From: Porphyra umbilicalis
Taxonomy: Eukaryota > Rhodophyta > Bangiophyceae > Bangiales > Bangiaceae
Assembly: GCA_002049455.2 (NCBI GenBank)
Contig: KV919005.1
Span: 1 to 64,000, forward strand
Reading direction: 5' to 3'
Length of the DNA: 64,000 bases
This document shows, piece after piece, positions 31,318 to 42,640 of this stretch (positions are counted from its first letter, which is position 1; every line of letters begins with the position of its first letter). The position numbers were made by a program, and so were the translations under genes. The notes under the pieces are model-generated. The model was not told the origin of the DNA, ran no database searches, and saw only the letters and a program-made list of their open reading frames with translations.

Positions 31318-33401
31318 ATGAGCCGCCACTTTTCCATCACGCCCGCCGGCGCCGACCGCGGCGCCGCCGCCGCGTGCGCGCTCGGCGCGGCGGTCCAACC
31401 CGCGACGGCCGACGGTACCCCCCCCCCTACCTCCTCCGCTCCTCGTCCCGCCCCCCCGGCGAAACGGTCGCCGTCGTGTCGGGCGGCGGGGGCGGCCACG
31501 AGCCCTTCCCCGGCGGCTACCTCGGGGCGGGCGGCCTCGCCGCCGCCGTCCCCGGCGCCCTCTTCACCTCCCCCCCCGCGGCGGCGGTGACGGCCGCCAC
31601 CGCCGCGCTCGCGTCCGCCGGCTACACGTCGGCCCTCTACCTCGTCCTCAACTACACGGGCGACCGGCTGTCGTTTGGGCGGGCGGCGGCGGCGGTGCGG
31701 CGGCGGCGGCTGCTGCCGGGGGGGACCGCCACGGTGGTGGTGGCCGATGATGTGGCACTGCCGGGGTTGGGGGGGGGGGGGGGGCGCGGGGGATTGCGGG
31801 CGCCGTGTTTGTCGTCAAGGTCGCTGCCGCGGTGGCGGCGGGGGGGGGGGGCTCGCCGAGGTGGCTGCCGCTGCGACGGCGGCGGCGGGGGGGGTCTACT
31901 CGCTGGGCGTGGCGCTGACGCCCCCGACGGCGGTGGGGCTGGGGGGGCGGCAGCCCGTGGACGACGGGCGCGTGGAGGTGGGGATGGGCATCCACGGGGA
32001 GCGGGGGGCCGAGGTGGTCGACCTGCCGCCCCTGCCGGCGCTCGTCGGTCTGGTGGTCGACCGGCTCTTGGGGGCGGTCGCCGACCGGTTTGCGGGCGGC
32101 GGCGGCGCCAATGGGCGCACCGGGGGGGGTGGCGGCGGTGGTGGCCATCATGGCGGGCCCGTCAATGGGGATGTCGCGCGGCCCGTCGAGGTGACGGCGC
32201 TGATCAACAACCTCGGCGGCGTGCCGCAGCGCGACATGGACGCCATCACCGTTGCGGCCGTCGACGCGCTGCACGGGCGCCTCCCCACCAGCGTCCTCGG
32301 CGGCGTGCCCTTCAACGCCGTCTACGCGGGCACCCAACTGACGGCCGTCAACGCGGTCGGCTTTTCCCTCTCCCTCCTCGCCTCCCCCTCGGCGGCCGTC
32401 TCCTCCGCCGTGGCCGCATCCACGGGCGCGGCCGCGTGGCCGCGACGCGCCGCACCCACCCCCCCCACCGCCCGCGTGCGGGGCGCGGTGCCGCCCCGGC
32501 CGTCGCTGACGGCGGCCGCCCTCGACCGCCACGCGGCGCGGTACGACCGCCCACCCCCGTCGGCGGCAGCGGCGGCCGACGAAGGGGCGGCGCGGGCGGT
32601 GCTCGGCGCGTGGGCGGCGTCTGCGCCGGCGCTGACCGCCCTCGACGCGGTGGCGGGCGACGGGGATATGGGGGCCACGCTCGGGCGGGGGGTGGACGCG
32701 GTGACCGCCGCGCTCGACGGGGGGGGGGTGTGCTGGTCCGACCCGGGGGGGGCGTGCGCGGTGCTGGCGGAGGTGGTCGAGGAGGCCATGGGCGGCACCT
32801 CGGGGGGGCTCCTGTCGTTGGCGCTCGAGGCGGCGGCGGGGGCGGCGCCGCGGCCAGTGGTGGCCGCGACGGCGGCAGCCGACGCGGCGGCCGACGCGCC
32901 GCCGCCGTCGTCGCCGCCGCCACGCCGGCGCGGGGTGGCGGCCATGGCCGTCGCCGCCGCTGCGGCCGTGTCGCCAACCGCCCGCCGGCGGTCGCGGCCG
33001 GCCGTGGCGCCGGCCGTGGACGCCCCCCCCCCCAGGCGCCCCCCCCCCCCCCCCCCCAGACGGCCCTCCCCCCCCCCCGACACGCGCGGCTGGTGCTGGG
33101 CGTCTGCCATTGCCGACGCCGCCGACGCGGTCGAGGCCGCCGGCGGCGCGCGCCGCGGCGACCGCACCGCCGTCGACGCGTTGCGGCCGGCGGCCGACGC
33201 GCTGGCCGCCGGCCGCGGGGTGGCGGGCGCGGCGGCGGCGGCGCGGGCGGGCGCAGACGCGACGGGTCGGATGCGGGTGGCGCGCGCGGGGCGCGCCGCG
33301 TACGTGGGGGACCTCGGCAAGGGGGGGGGGGGGGGGACCCGGGCGCCGAGGCGGTGGCGCTCGCGTTTGAGGCCGCTGCGGCCTACTGGTCGACACGGTG
33401 A
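31318..33401 (+). CDS. Dihydroxyacetone kinase (DhaK-DhaL fusion, triokinase type)
   Basis: ATP-dependent kinase of dihydroxyacetone/glyceraldehyde, cytosolic glycerol and triose metabolism. ATG 31318 (MSRHFSITPAGADRG). DhaK: VAVVSGGGGGHEPFPGGYLG, LNYTGDRLSFG, VADDVALPG, then GMGIHGE (His of the substrate-binding motif) and VTALINNLGGVPQ. DhaL: VAGDGDMGATLGRG with the metal-binding aspartates, EEAMGGTSGGLLS, and a late RAGADATGRM...GRAAYVGD with DPGAEAVALAFEA at the end. Order and size match eukaryotic single-chain enzymes. The domains lie in different frames, and each switch is at a homopolymer: C10 at 31418-31427, G16 at 31769-31784, G12 at 31840-31851, G16 at 33321-33336. All expected motifs are present, so sequencing error is likelier than decay. 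A Gly/Pro-rich linker and HEPFPGGY instead of the usual HEPAHAGY are unusual. Confidence 0.8.
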
Positions 33402-35456
33402 GGGGGGGGGGGGGTGCGGGGGAGACCCAAAGTCGGGCCCGCGTGGGCGTCGTGCGAGACCAGCGCGGTGGCTGACTACGTGTTGACAGACCAGCCGAGG
33501 CGGGGCGATGACGTGCAGCCGCGTCTCTTGGCGTGTACATGCTTCCTTCCCCGCGCACCTGTTCCGTCGTAACAACCTTGACGAGTTGGCGGCCGACCGA
33601 CGGCGGCGTCACTGGTAGTGGTGGGCGACGCGAGCGGCGGGCAGCGTCGCTGCCACCGCGGACGTCACAGCGGTTGCCGGCACGCTGGAGGGGGATCGGC
33701 TGGGGACTGCAGTGCGCGAGTGCATGTGGTGGCGGCGGCTGCGGCTGCACGGGCCGGCGGCCGCCGCCGTAGCGACATCGGTCGCCGCACGTTCCGCAAG
33801 TGGGCGGGTGCCGCGCCGGGGCTGTGGCCGCCGGCCGCTGCCACCCCCGCCTCCGAGATTGGCAGGGGGGGGTACCGTGGCTAGCGGGCGCCGTCGGCGG
33901 TGCCGCCGGCGAAATGACGGTTGGCGGCGGGCGGCGGGCGGCGAGGAGGGGGGGGGAACGGGCGGGCCGCTCGTGTGCGTGTGGGCCCGCGTGTGGGCGG
34001 CTGCGCCGCCGTCAGTGACGGCCGGGAAACGCCTTGCGTCTGTGGCCAGAGTGACGCCTCTGCCACGCGCCCGCGACGGGACCGCAAGGCCGTCGGTGGC
34101 GGTCGCCACGGGCGACGCGTGCCCCTTTGGTTGGCCGACGGCCGGCGGCGGGCCGGTCGGTGGCGGGCGACGACGTTGCCGCCGCCGTCGCTGTCGCAAC
34201 GCCACGAAGCAGCGGCTGCTGCTGCGTTCAGTGCTTGCGGAGGGGAGGCGAAAATGGCGGCACTGGGGAGAGCGGGGGGGGGGGAAGGACGCTGCCTCGA
34301 CACGCACGGCCGTCGCTCCGCCGCGGTTCGCGGCGGCGGCGTGGCGGCTGTGCGGCGCGAGGCACGGCGGCTGCGCGGCCCCGGGCGCCGCGCGGCTGTC
34401 GGTGGCCACGTTCTCGCTCCCCTCTCCCCGTCCCTACACCCTGCCTGCAGCGCGTCGGCCGACTGATGGCGGTGCCGTGCCACGGCCGCCACTGTCACCG
34501 TCGTGGCCACGACGGCTGCACCCGTTGGGCCGCACGCGCGGCGAAAGGGTGGGGGGGACGCCGCCCCTGTCGAGCTTTGTGGCTACGGGCAGCGGCGGCG
34601 GGGGTCATCCCTGTGGCGGCTGCCACAGCCCGGGTCGCCGTGCCGACGGGGGGCGGGCGCGTCACCGCCGCCGTCGGTGGCGATGGGTGCGACAGCAGCG
34701 GGCGGGGGCAAGCGACGGCAAGCGGCGGCAAGCGGCGGCAAGTGGCGGCGGCGGGTGCGGCGGCGGTGGCGGCGGCGGGCGCAGTGCAACGGCCGCGTCT
34801 ACCGTTCATTGCTGCCGCGGCATGGGGGGGGCAGCGGGTCGATCCCGACCCCACCATGCCGCCGCCGCCGCCGCCGCCGCGGACGCTGCCGTCGCCGTGC
34901 CCGTCATTGGGCCGCCGCGCTGTCGGCGGCCCTCTGGTGAAGGCACCACGGCGCGCCGCCGCGTTGCCACGCCAGTGACAGGCGGCGGCCGCGGCGCGCC
35001 TGCCACCCCGTACCCGCGGCGCCCGTGCACTCGGGTGCGGTACGGCAGGGGGGGGCGGGGGGCGGGCGGTGGCAGAGGGAGGAGCTTTTCGTGGTGTGGT
35101 ACGGAAATGGTATGACAACAGCATAGTTGTAGGTGCCCTTTTTATCCGGGCTTGTTTTGCTGTGTCCTGGCGTAGCACACGGCCCGAGGCTGCTCACTGC
35201 ACTCTGTGCCCTCTCTTCAAGGTGGGGGTGAGACACGGGTGGCCGCGATGGCTGCGGATCACCCGTGTGGTGGGTCTGGATTCTGGCTGCCCACCTCGGA
35301 TTTCCTCCTCGCCCCTTCGATTGACCCTGGACCTTTTCTCCTTGGCCTCTTGCGCACAGCTACTTTCTAGGATCAAACTCGGCGACGCGACAAGCACAAA
35401 GCACGCACACCCACGCTGGGGTCCACCTGCCGTCGGGCGGCCCCCGTTCTGGCCTC
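33402..35456. other. GC-rich region with open frames but no assignable gene
   Basis: Long overlapping frames on both strands between 33.6 and 35.1 kb (up to 467 codons plus, 266 minus). Text is Arg/Gly/Pro/Ala low complexity with C/G runs; no motif recognised. Short repeats of GGCGGCAAGCGGCGGCAAG type near 34720-34750. No gene called. Confidence 0.35.
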
Positions 35457-38412
35457 CTACGGCCTACCCGCCCCAGCCTCATCATTCGCCTCTTGTGCCG
35501 CCGCAGCGACCACGGCCTCCGCGGGGGGGGGATTCGCCTCCACGTCATCATCCGCCGGCACCCCCGCTCGCCGCTGGTTCACCAGCCGAGCTGCGCGAGG
35601 CCCTATGGCGAGTATGCCCAGCAGCACCACCACGACGACTAAAGTAACCCCCATGATTCCCCACAGCCACTCGATATTGGTATCGATGTAGCTCGCACGT
35701 CCGAGCACCGGCAGCAGCATGAACACCACGCCGGTGCTGCACGAGGCCGCTTCGAGTGGGCCCTCCACTACCTCTGGTGGCACAGGAGGGAAAGCGGCGA
35801 CCGGTGGTGGGGGTGGTAACGGGGCGTCGGAGAGGACAGCGGGGCCAGGCATGACGGCGACCAGGTCGAGGTGCGCAAAGAGACCCACCCAGTTTGCGGC
35901 TTGTTGCTCTTGGTGCAGCGACCAGATCGACGGACACACGTCAGCGCTGCGTCGCACCGATAGCCGAATCCAAAAACACCAAGCGATCAAACATGAACCA
36001 GACAGAAAGGGCTACAGTCAGCACCGCAACCGACAACAAAATCCTCAATGGTGAGTACCAAGCACCACGTTGGATTGGCAATTATGCCTCACACAGCACG
36101 CAGTCTCATGCAACAGAGCACGTCATGACCCACAGCTCGGAATACCCGTTGCACCAGGACGCCCCTCGTACCCAGTGCCCATGCTGCAGCTTCACGTACA
36201 TGGCAACAATCATGGCAAGCACAACCAGCACCCTATGGCCATTCCTTCGCTGCCGCGGTGAGATTTCCCCATTGCCCTCTGCCCCAACCAGCCTCGCCAC
36301 CCACCCACCGTCCTTGGGCACAAACATCAAGTAAAAGAAGGCGACGAGCCCTTGCATCGCCGCCACCGCTATCAGAAAAATCTCCGGCTTGGACACCAGC
36401 GGCGGCGGGTCGGAGAGAAAGGCTCGGCCTTCCAATCCGGTCGCCACCGCATCTTGAGTCGACGCAGCGGCGGCGGCTGCCACGCGCAGCGTCTCCCCGT
36501 GGCGGGAACATTTGGTGGCAAGCGCGCCCGTGTTCCCCACGTCGCCGATGTGAACGAAGCGGACAGGAGGGGCCGGAAAGGACCCCGCCGCGGGTTCTGA
36601 GAGCAGCGCCGTTGCCGTTGCTGGGTCAGTTGGGGGAGCAGTGGCCGACGGGCCGTCGCACGACCCACAGCCCGGGGGTAGGCTCCCCGACGCGTTGGCG
36701 GGCAGGGGAGAAGAACTCCCAGAGACGGGATCGCCCGCCGGCGACAGATCGGCGGCGTACGTATCAAGACCTGCCATAGAGAGCGTAGACAGGTTGCAGC
36801 ACACCGAGGAGGTGTTGACCGGGAGCGGCCGCACCACCTGCAGTTCAAGAGGTAGTCAGTTGGGTAACGGAAATGCAGGCGATCGATAACGAGCAATCCC
36901 AGCCCGTCCGGCACCATCGTTGCCACTTCTGTTAGTTTCACCCTGGCTCTTTCGAAAGACGTCACCTCAAATGCGCTCGCAGCGCGCCGAGCATCTCAGC
37001 GGATGAACACAACGGCCAAGGCCCCGCGTCCCCTCCGTCGACTTCCAAGGCTGTCAACTTACGTCCCGGTAGCCGCGGGCATTCCAACGCCGGTCCGCGT
37101 TGCGGACTACCACGCCGTACTTGATGTACTGTGGGTGCTGCATCAGCTTGTCCATGTTAACCTCCTCAACCGTCGATAAAGCTGCCACAATTGAGGTAAG
37201 GTTGCCCCCCCGCACAAGCTGGTAGCTGCAAGCGGCGGCAGACCCTCCGCCGCCACCAACTGGCACACGATGCAGAGCGACGGTGGTGAGGTTGAGGCAC
37301 GCCGCGTCGAGGCAGATGCCTGCAATCTCAGTCTGCACGGCAACGCCCTGTAGGTTTGCCTCAGGATCGTGAAAATCATAGACGGTGATGCCGCTCGTGG
37401 CGGGGTGCGAAGGTGACAGCCCGCACGGCGTACTGGCCGAGCGCTCAAAGCACGGGTGGCTTTGAATACGCAGATGCCGCAGCAAGTCGAGCTGTACTTG
37501 GGACATCTGTGAGGATAGGAGGGGGCGGGAGCGGCACACATGCAACAGTGGTGACATTCATGCCGGCGTCCTCACCCACACATATGTGTGCCATGCATGG
37601 CAAGTTCAGTACATAAGACCATCAAGCACAGTCACACAAGGCAGTCCATGCTCTCACTCTTCTTCAATCACACTCCCCCATGCTGCCACTTGTCGCGCTC
37701 CCGCTATGGACGTACTGGATCCCCATCGTGCGTATGCACCACAGCCCCAGGCGGTTGAACGCCAAAGGCCACCGGGCTCACCGCCGTCCGCAGCGCGTCC
37801 GCGTAGCGCGCCTGTCGTTGGCGAAAAACAGTGGTCAGGAGTCAGGCTTGGAGTGGCGCTCGCTTAACGACCAGTCAAGATTCAAGGACCGAGTTAGTCG
37901 ACTTCCTCTGCAGCTTGGGTGTATGGCTCGTTCCCGGGACAGTCTCTCTCACAAACATCATAGGTTTGACTCTCCGCTGTCTTCCGCCCCACACTGCACT
38001 GGGTGTACTCAAATCCCCACGTTCATTATGTCCATACCGGCGCAGTAATGTTCTCCTCTGGCCCCGTCGATGCGGGCGTGCAAGTCGTTGCTTGCGCTAC
38101 CGTTGCCCGCAGACGCTCGACAGCTAATGCCGTCGCCACCGCCGCCACCGCTGCCACAGTCATCGTCCACCCATGAAGCAGCTGCCGCCGCCTGGGGCGC
38201 CGCCCCACGCCACCGTTGTCCATGATGTGGTTGCCGTCCACAATGTGCTTGCGGTCGACGTAGCAGGCTGCACGGCAATGCACGAACTGCGTCGCAGAAG
38301 CAACGATCCCACCCCACAGTGCGAGGCACGACTTTGAACCCCGCACCGACACCTTCTGTTTAAATGCGAGCTCGGCTGGGCGGTCGGCCGCCTCTATCAC
38401 TGTGCAGGCCAT
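35457..38412 (-). CDS. Multi-pass membrane protein with Cys-containing ectodomains, four exons
   Basis: Exon 1 38412-38038 (ATG in GCGATGGCC context), exon 2 37506-37063, exon 3 36837 to about 36130, exon 4 36011-35457. Intron 1 has donor GTATGG and acceptor CTCACAG; intron 2 donor GTAAGT and acceptor CTGCAG; intron 3 acceptor CTGTAG with a weak donor (GTCATG at 36129, or GTTGCA at 36114). All junctions are phase 0. About 695 residues. Membrane segments: WTMTVAAVAAVATALAV (exon 1), FLIAVAAMQGLVAFFYLMF and RVLVVLAMIVAMYV (exon 3), LIAWCFWIRL and GIMGVTLVVVVVLLGILAI (exon 4). Exon 2 encodes an extracellular-type part with Asn-X-Thr sites (NLT) and Cys residues; exon 1 ends with ENITAP. The C-tail is acidic/Ala rich. 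No family recognised. Confidence 0.7.
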
Positions 38413-38571
38413 CGCGCAAGGCGCGGCTGTTCTCGACGGACGGCGCCATCTGGGCCGTCCGGAGAGTGGAACGCAGCAATGCACTTCTTGCCGCGCTTGG
38501 TCTTGTTACGCAACATTGCTCGCGTTCGTTGTGTGCTCGCTCTACCGCCCAATCAATGACTTGATGGATAC

Positions 38572-38654
38572 GTGGCCGTCCATCGAGGCTGCTGAAGGAC
38601 GCGCTAGCAAGAAGGTAGAGCACTGACACTGTCATCACGGAGAAGCACGAGCGA
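38572..38654 (+). repeat. 83-bp dispersed repeat, copy 1
   Basis: Inverted, about 98% identical to 61743-61823, starting GTGGCCGTCCATCGAGG and ending AGAAGCACGAGCGA. Similarity resumes a few bases on with ATGACCTGCATCGTA, where in this copy the foldback MITE is inserted. Confidence 0.8.
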
Positions 38655-38681
38655 GAATTCTAGAAGATGACCTGCATCGTA

Positions 38682-38813
38682 CAGCCGTTCTCTGAAAAAC
38701 CTCGCACGCCGACTGTTGCACCACTCTCACAAATCGGCCTCTGCGACCCCGTGAAGGCCGATTTGTAAGAGTGGTGCGACAGTTGGCGTGCGAGGTTTTT
38801 GGGAGAACGGCCG
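38682..38813 (+). mobile_element. 132-bp foldback MITE, copy A
   Basis: Two 58-bp arms (left starts CAGCCGTTCTC, right ends GAGAACGGCCG) around a 16-bp loop (tctgcgaccccgtgaa), flanked by TA on both sides (38680-38681, 38814-38815). The homologous empty sequence near 61.73 kb has a single TA. TA targets and a CAG terminus are as in Tc1/mariner-derived MITEs. Confidence 0.85.
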
Positions 38814-38877
38814 TATGGTCCGCACGCAGCGAGGCATCTCTGCCTGACAGATGGTTAGTCGCGCCAGTCACCTCTTA

Positions 38878-39009
38878 CAGCCGTTCTCTGAAAAACCTCG
38901 CACGCCGACTGTCGCACCACTCTCACAAATCGGCCTTCACGGGGTCGCAGAGGCCGATTTGTAAGAGTGGTGCGACAGTTGGCGTGCGAGGTTTTTGCGA
39001 GAACGGCTG
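38878..39009 (+). mobile_element. 132-bp foldback MITE, copy B
   Basis: Same arms in the same orientation as copy A with three or four mismatches, but the 16-bp loop is exactly the reverse complement (ttcacggggtcgcaga). TA flanks at 38876-38877 and 39010-39011. Confidence 0.85.
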
Positions 39010-39054
39010 TAGACAACGGACGTGGTCGTCGAAAGACGGCGACGACACCAACCT

Positions 39055-42000
39055 GCGCAGTGGGGCTTAGACCGTGTACCTTACGGATCTGCTGATTCCG
39101 TGTTGCAGGCTGTTGCAGGATCTCCACAGTCTGCCAAATGGCTGCAGGTCGGGCCATTTTGTGCTGGCAGCCTGCTGGCTCAACAGATATCTGGCAGATC
39201 GGCACGCATGTTTTCTGCTCTTTCGCTGCTTGTCTGGATCATCCAAATGCTGAGACGATGCTCAGCTCGTGCTGTTCTTCTGCTGTACGCTAGTATAACT
39301 CCTAGGAGGCGCGGATTTATCTCGCTTTCACCAATAGGAAGCCGTTATCGTCATTCTGCAGCAGACTTGATGCGAGCATGGAAAAACACTGCACGACCTC
39401 AGGGTTTTGGCGAGGTCGATCCCACCAACCAAACGCACCTCAGGGTTTTGAGGCCACCGGCCTTGAATGTGTCTGAGGAGGGGGCCGGCGCACTCGAGTT
39501 CCCTGACCTTTTGAGAGCCTTGCACCGTCGTGCACATGTGGCGGCACTCCCTCCCATTGAGACTCCAAGTAGTTTGGGTTCTGTTGATATTTCTACTTAC
39601 GTGTTGGCCGCAGTTTCAAAGGCTGGTACAAGCGACTCCAGTATGTACCGTGCACACTTTTTCAACTTTGGCACCTCCCCCATCATCCCCTTCTGAGCAT
39701 CTGACCATCCTTGTCTACGTTCCCCTCCCATCTCTCACATGTCCCTGGTCATAGTCACAAGCACCCCCAGCACCCTGCTCAACACGTACGTTGCCGCCTC
39801 CCCCCGCCCCTAAAGTAGCGACCTCGTCTCACCGCCCCCGACACCCCCCGCCTCCCACCACAACCGCCACCGCCATCGCCACCGCCACCGCCATCGCCAC
39901 CGCCACCACCAAAAGGAGGGGGGGGGGGTTATCCAAGGGGGGCAAAGAGGACTAGTGGTGAAGGGTGGTGGGAGGAAGCAAGTGAGCATACAGTGCAACC
40001 CCTCACTTGACCGTCCCGCAGTTGTTCCGATCGGCACAACTGAGGGGAGGGTCCACCTCAGTAGCCCCCACAGATAAACTATTTTGGATTTATTTGTCGC
40101 CTTCCATGCATGTGCGTTTGCATCATAGAATCAGCTTTTATGGGGGCCATATGTACTTGAAAGCAGGACATATTGTATTTTTGACTCTCATTTCTGGGGT
40201 ACTGCCCCACGCACAACCGACTTTTCCTCTCACGTCAACATGCGCAGCTGGCCACCTCCACAGTCACCTCACCCAGCGGCCAACAGCGGTCGCCGTCGAC
40301 CGTCTTTCCCCGCACCGACAGTCCTTTTCCTCCGCCATCCCCAGACATCTCCTTTGCCCCTCCATTGTCAGATGGAGGGTGCTTCTCCCGCCCCCACCCC
40401 CCAATCCCAGCCTCTCTCTTTCATTGCGTCTCTGCTCACGGCGGCGGCTTTGGCTCCCAATGCCTCCGCTGTCGTAGGCGCGAGCTCAGAAGCCATCGAG
40501 GCTCTGAACTCTGCCGCAGCGACCGCTCTGGGCGTCGTGCATAACACGCATTGGTTGTCCCCCATCCCCCACAACTGGTCCGCACCCGCGCGGCTTCTCT
40601 CATTGCACGTTCAGTGGGTTGTCGCTGCTTGTGGCTCTGAGTTCGCCAAGTCAAAGCGGCAGTCGGCTCGACAGGTGACCACGACCAAGACGGATCTGTG
40701 CCGCGTCCGACAGAGACAAGCCATGAGCAACCAAGCCGAGCGAAATTGATTCGCTCGGTCGTCAATTGGTCGGAACTTGGGAGAACTTAGTTGGTAAAAT
40801 TGAGGCTCGTTCGACACAGCCTGTCCGTGGAAACGCACCTCAAGGCGTGTCATTGAAAGATGATGGATCGGACGCGGAGGGCCACTCTCATGTCCTACCC
40901 CAGGTCAAGTGAGGGGTTGCACTGTACAGGGGCCTGCACGGCGGCGGGGAGGCGGCAGAGGCTTGCCACCAGCAGGTGGGAGTCCGCACCCGAGGCCCAT
41001 GCCACGCGCATCAAATCGCGCGCACTTCAGTCACTCGATGATCGGATCGCTGCGGCAGCTGTCGCATGACATGACGATCTTATTGGCTGAATCTACGAAC
41101 TCGTCGGAAGGCCGCAATAGATTGCCCAATCAGAAATTTGTGCGCCCAGTGGGTTGCCACGTCGGACCGCGGCTGATCCGCCCGGGACCGACTTCCCTCC
41201 GCCGCATGACTTGCCTCCGTCCAGCGTCCTCCACTTCCCCCCCCCCTCTTCCCCCCTTTCACTCTTTCTACCCCCCCCTTCCTCTTCTATCCTCCCTCCC
41301 CTCCCCCTTTCTCCCCCCCCCACCCTTTCATCCGGTCCATCTTGTTTTTTGTCCGTTCTGGCTCTGATCCTGCCGTGCGTGCTACTGTCCTCGGCGTGGG
41401 GTGTGCACCACGGTTGTCGTTGAGCCAGTGCCGCCATTGGGGGGAGACGGGCGACTGTGGATCTTTCACTGCGGTGGCGTCGCTGGTCGTGACAGCGGCG
41501 GCCGTGCCGGCTGTGACGTCGGGGCGGTGTGAGGCAACGATGCCGCTGGCGAGGGGGGGGGGTTCTGCAGGTTTAGGGCGCGGGGGATGGAGAGACGGCA
41601 GTTGTTGGGACCGTGAACAGTGCGGGCCTGGGCTTGGGTGGAGGACGAAGGGGGGGGAGGGGGGGAGGGGGGGGAAGGAGAGGGATGCGAGGGAGCACAG
41701 TACCGTTCAACACAATGTTCTGGTACCCCGTACAATGATCGTGAAGCAGATAGATTTCTGCATTGCTTCCAACTACCTGTGACGCGACCGAAGTCACTTA
41801 CGACAGCCCAGGGTGGTACTCTGAGGGAGGCACACCATTGGCTTAAATCGACTCGACGTCCGTCCAGTGGGCGTCCTCCAAAAGGCGGAGGCCGGGCCTG
41901 GCACGAGACAGGCCCAAACCGGTGCTGCAGCCCACATTCTCTAAGTTTGCTGGTAGCTGCCTGAGGTGCCTGTGGGTGTGGGCGCGTGCCAACCCTGAGG

Positions 42001-42484
42001 TCTGTTTGATTGGTCAAATGGCCGCATTTCAACCCTGAGGTGCCGAGTGTTTAACCATGTACCTGGATGCTGAAGACATGCGCTGCAAGTGCAGCCCAGT
42101 TGCAGGTTTCCACAGACCCGGCACAGAAAATGTGCGCTGCAACAGAGGTCCGGCAGCGACTTGCAACATTTTACCAGCAGATTTCCTGCAGGTCAAAAAC
42201 AATAAAGGCTTATCGTGGGCAGAAAAAAAACAGGGGATCACGCTGGAACTTTTTGGCACAAGATCCTCGCACCGTCACGGTGCTTTCCATGAAAGAAAAG
42301 CACCGGTCCTCCGTTTTTTTTTGCATAAATGCACGACAATGAGCTGCTCCGCAGATCTCTGCTGCAGGAAATCATGCTGCTCGTGGCTCACGCGGCCACT
42401 TTTCCAGACCTGCAAGCAGTCTGCAACACGCCATTGCAGAGGATTCGCAGATCTGTAAGGTACACGGTCTAAGCCCCACTGCGC
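39055..42484. mobile_element. Composite with long inverted ends, nested insertions
   Basis: Both ends read inward GCGCAGTGGGGCTTAGACCG and TGTACCTTAC, and similarity continues patchily for about 100 bp (GTGTTGCAG, TTGCAGG). Inner inverted blocks with ACCTCAGGGTT, CAAAC, ACCTCAGGGTT pair near 39400-39455 and 41985-42045. The interior includes the separate 934-bp element at 39991-40924 and GC-skewed runs. No transposase frame recognised and no clear target duplication, so it may be one old element or two related ends brought together. Confidence 0.45.
39991..40924. mobile_element. 934-bp non-autonomous TIR element with TA target
   Basis: Ends CAGTGCAACCCCTCACTTGA at 39991 and its complement ending at 40924; TA at 39989-39990 and 40925-40926. 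The CAGTG terminus and TA target fit Tc1/mariner-type. It contains a short plus frame from ATG 40372 (MEGASPAPTPQSQPLSF...) without transposase motifs. Confidence 0.75.
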
Positions 42485-42504
42485 CGGCTGGCGAGGCTGA
42501 ACAC

Positions 42505-42640
42505 AACAGATCTGAGAGCAAACCCTGCAACGTCGGTCCCATTCTCCAATTGGGGAATCTAGATGTGCAACGTGTGGCACGCTGAATGGAAAGCCCATTC
42601 TGGGGGATCTCTTTGGGGCCAGGCGCGATGTAGTCATGTA
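42505..42640 (-). pseudogene. Fragment of a Cys-tailed transposase-like protein, copy 1
   Basis: On minus it reads TTSRLAPKRSPRMGFPFSVP, then HVAHLDSPIGEWDRRCRVCS. Partner of 56868-57012 (about 88% identical DNA). Half of the differences between the copies fall in third codon positions, so the block was coding. The W.RRCRVCS end recalls the Cys-rich tail of PiggyBac-type transposases; that family call is a guess. Confidence 0.35.

Noticed and set aside
33609-35115. Long frames on both strands at 33.6-35.1 kb
   Set aside because: Arg/Gly/Pro low complexity in every frame and no motif; open frames are expected at this GC level.
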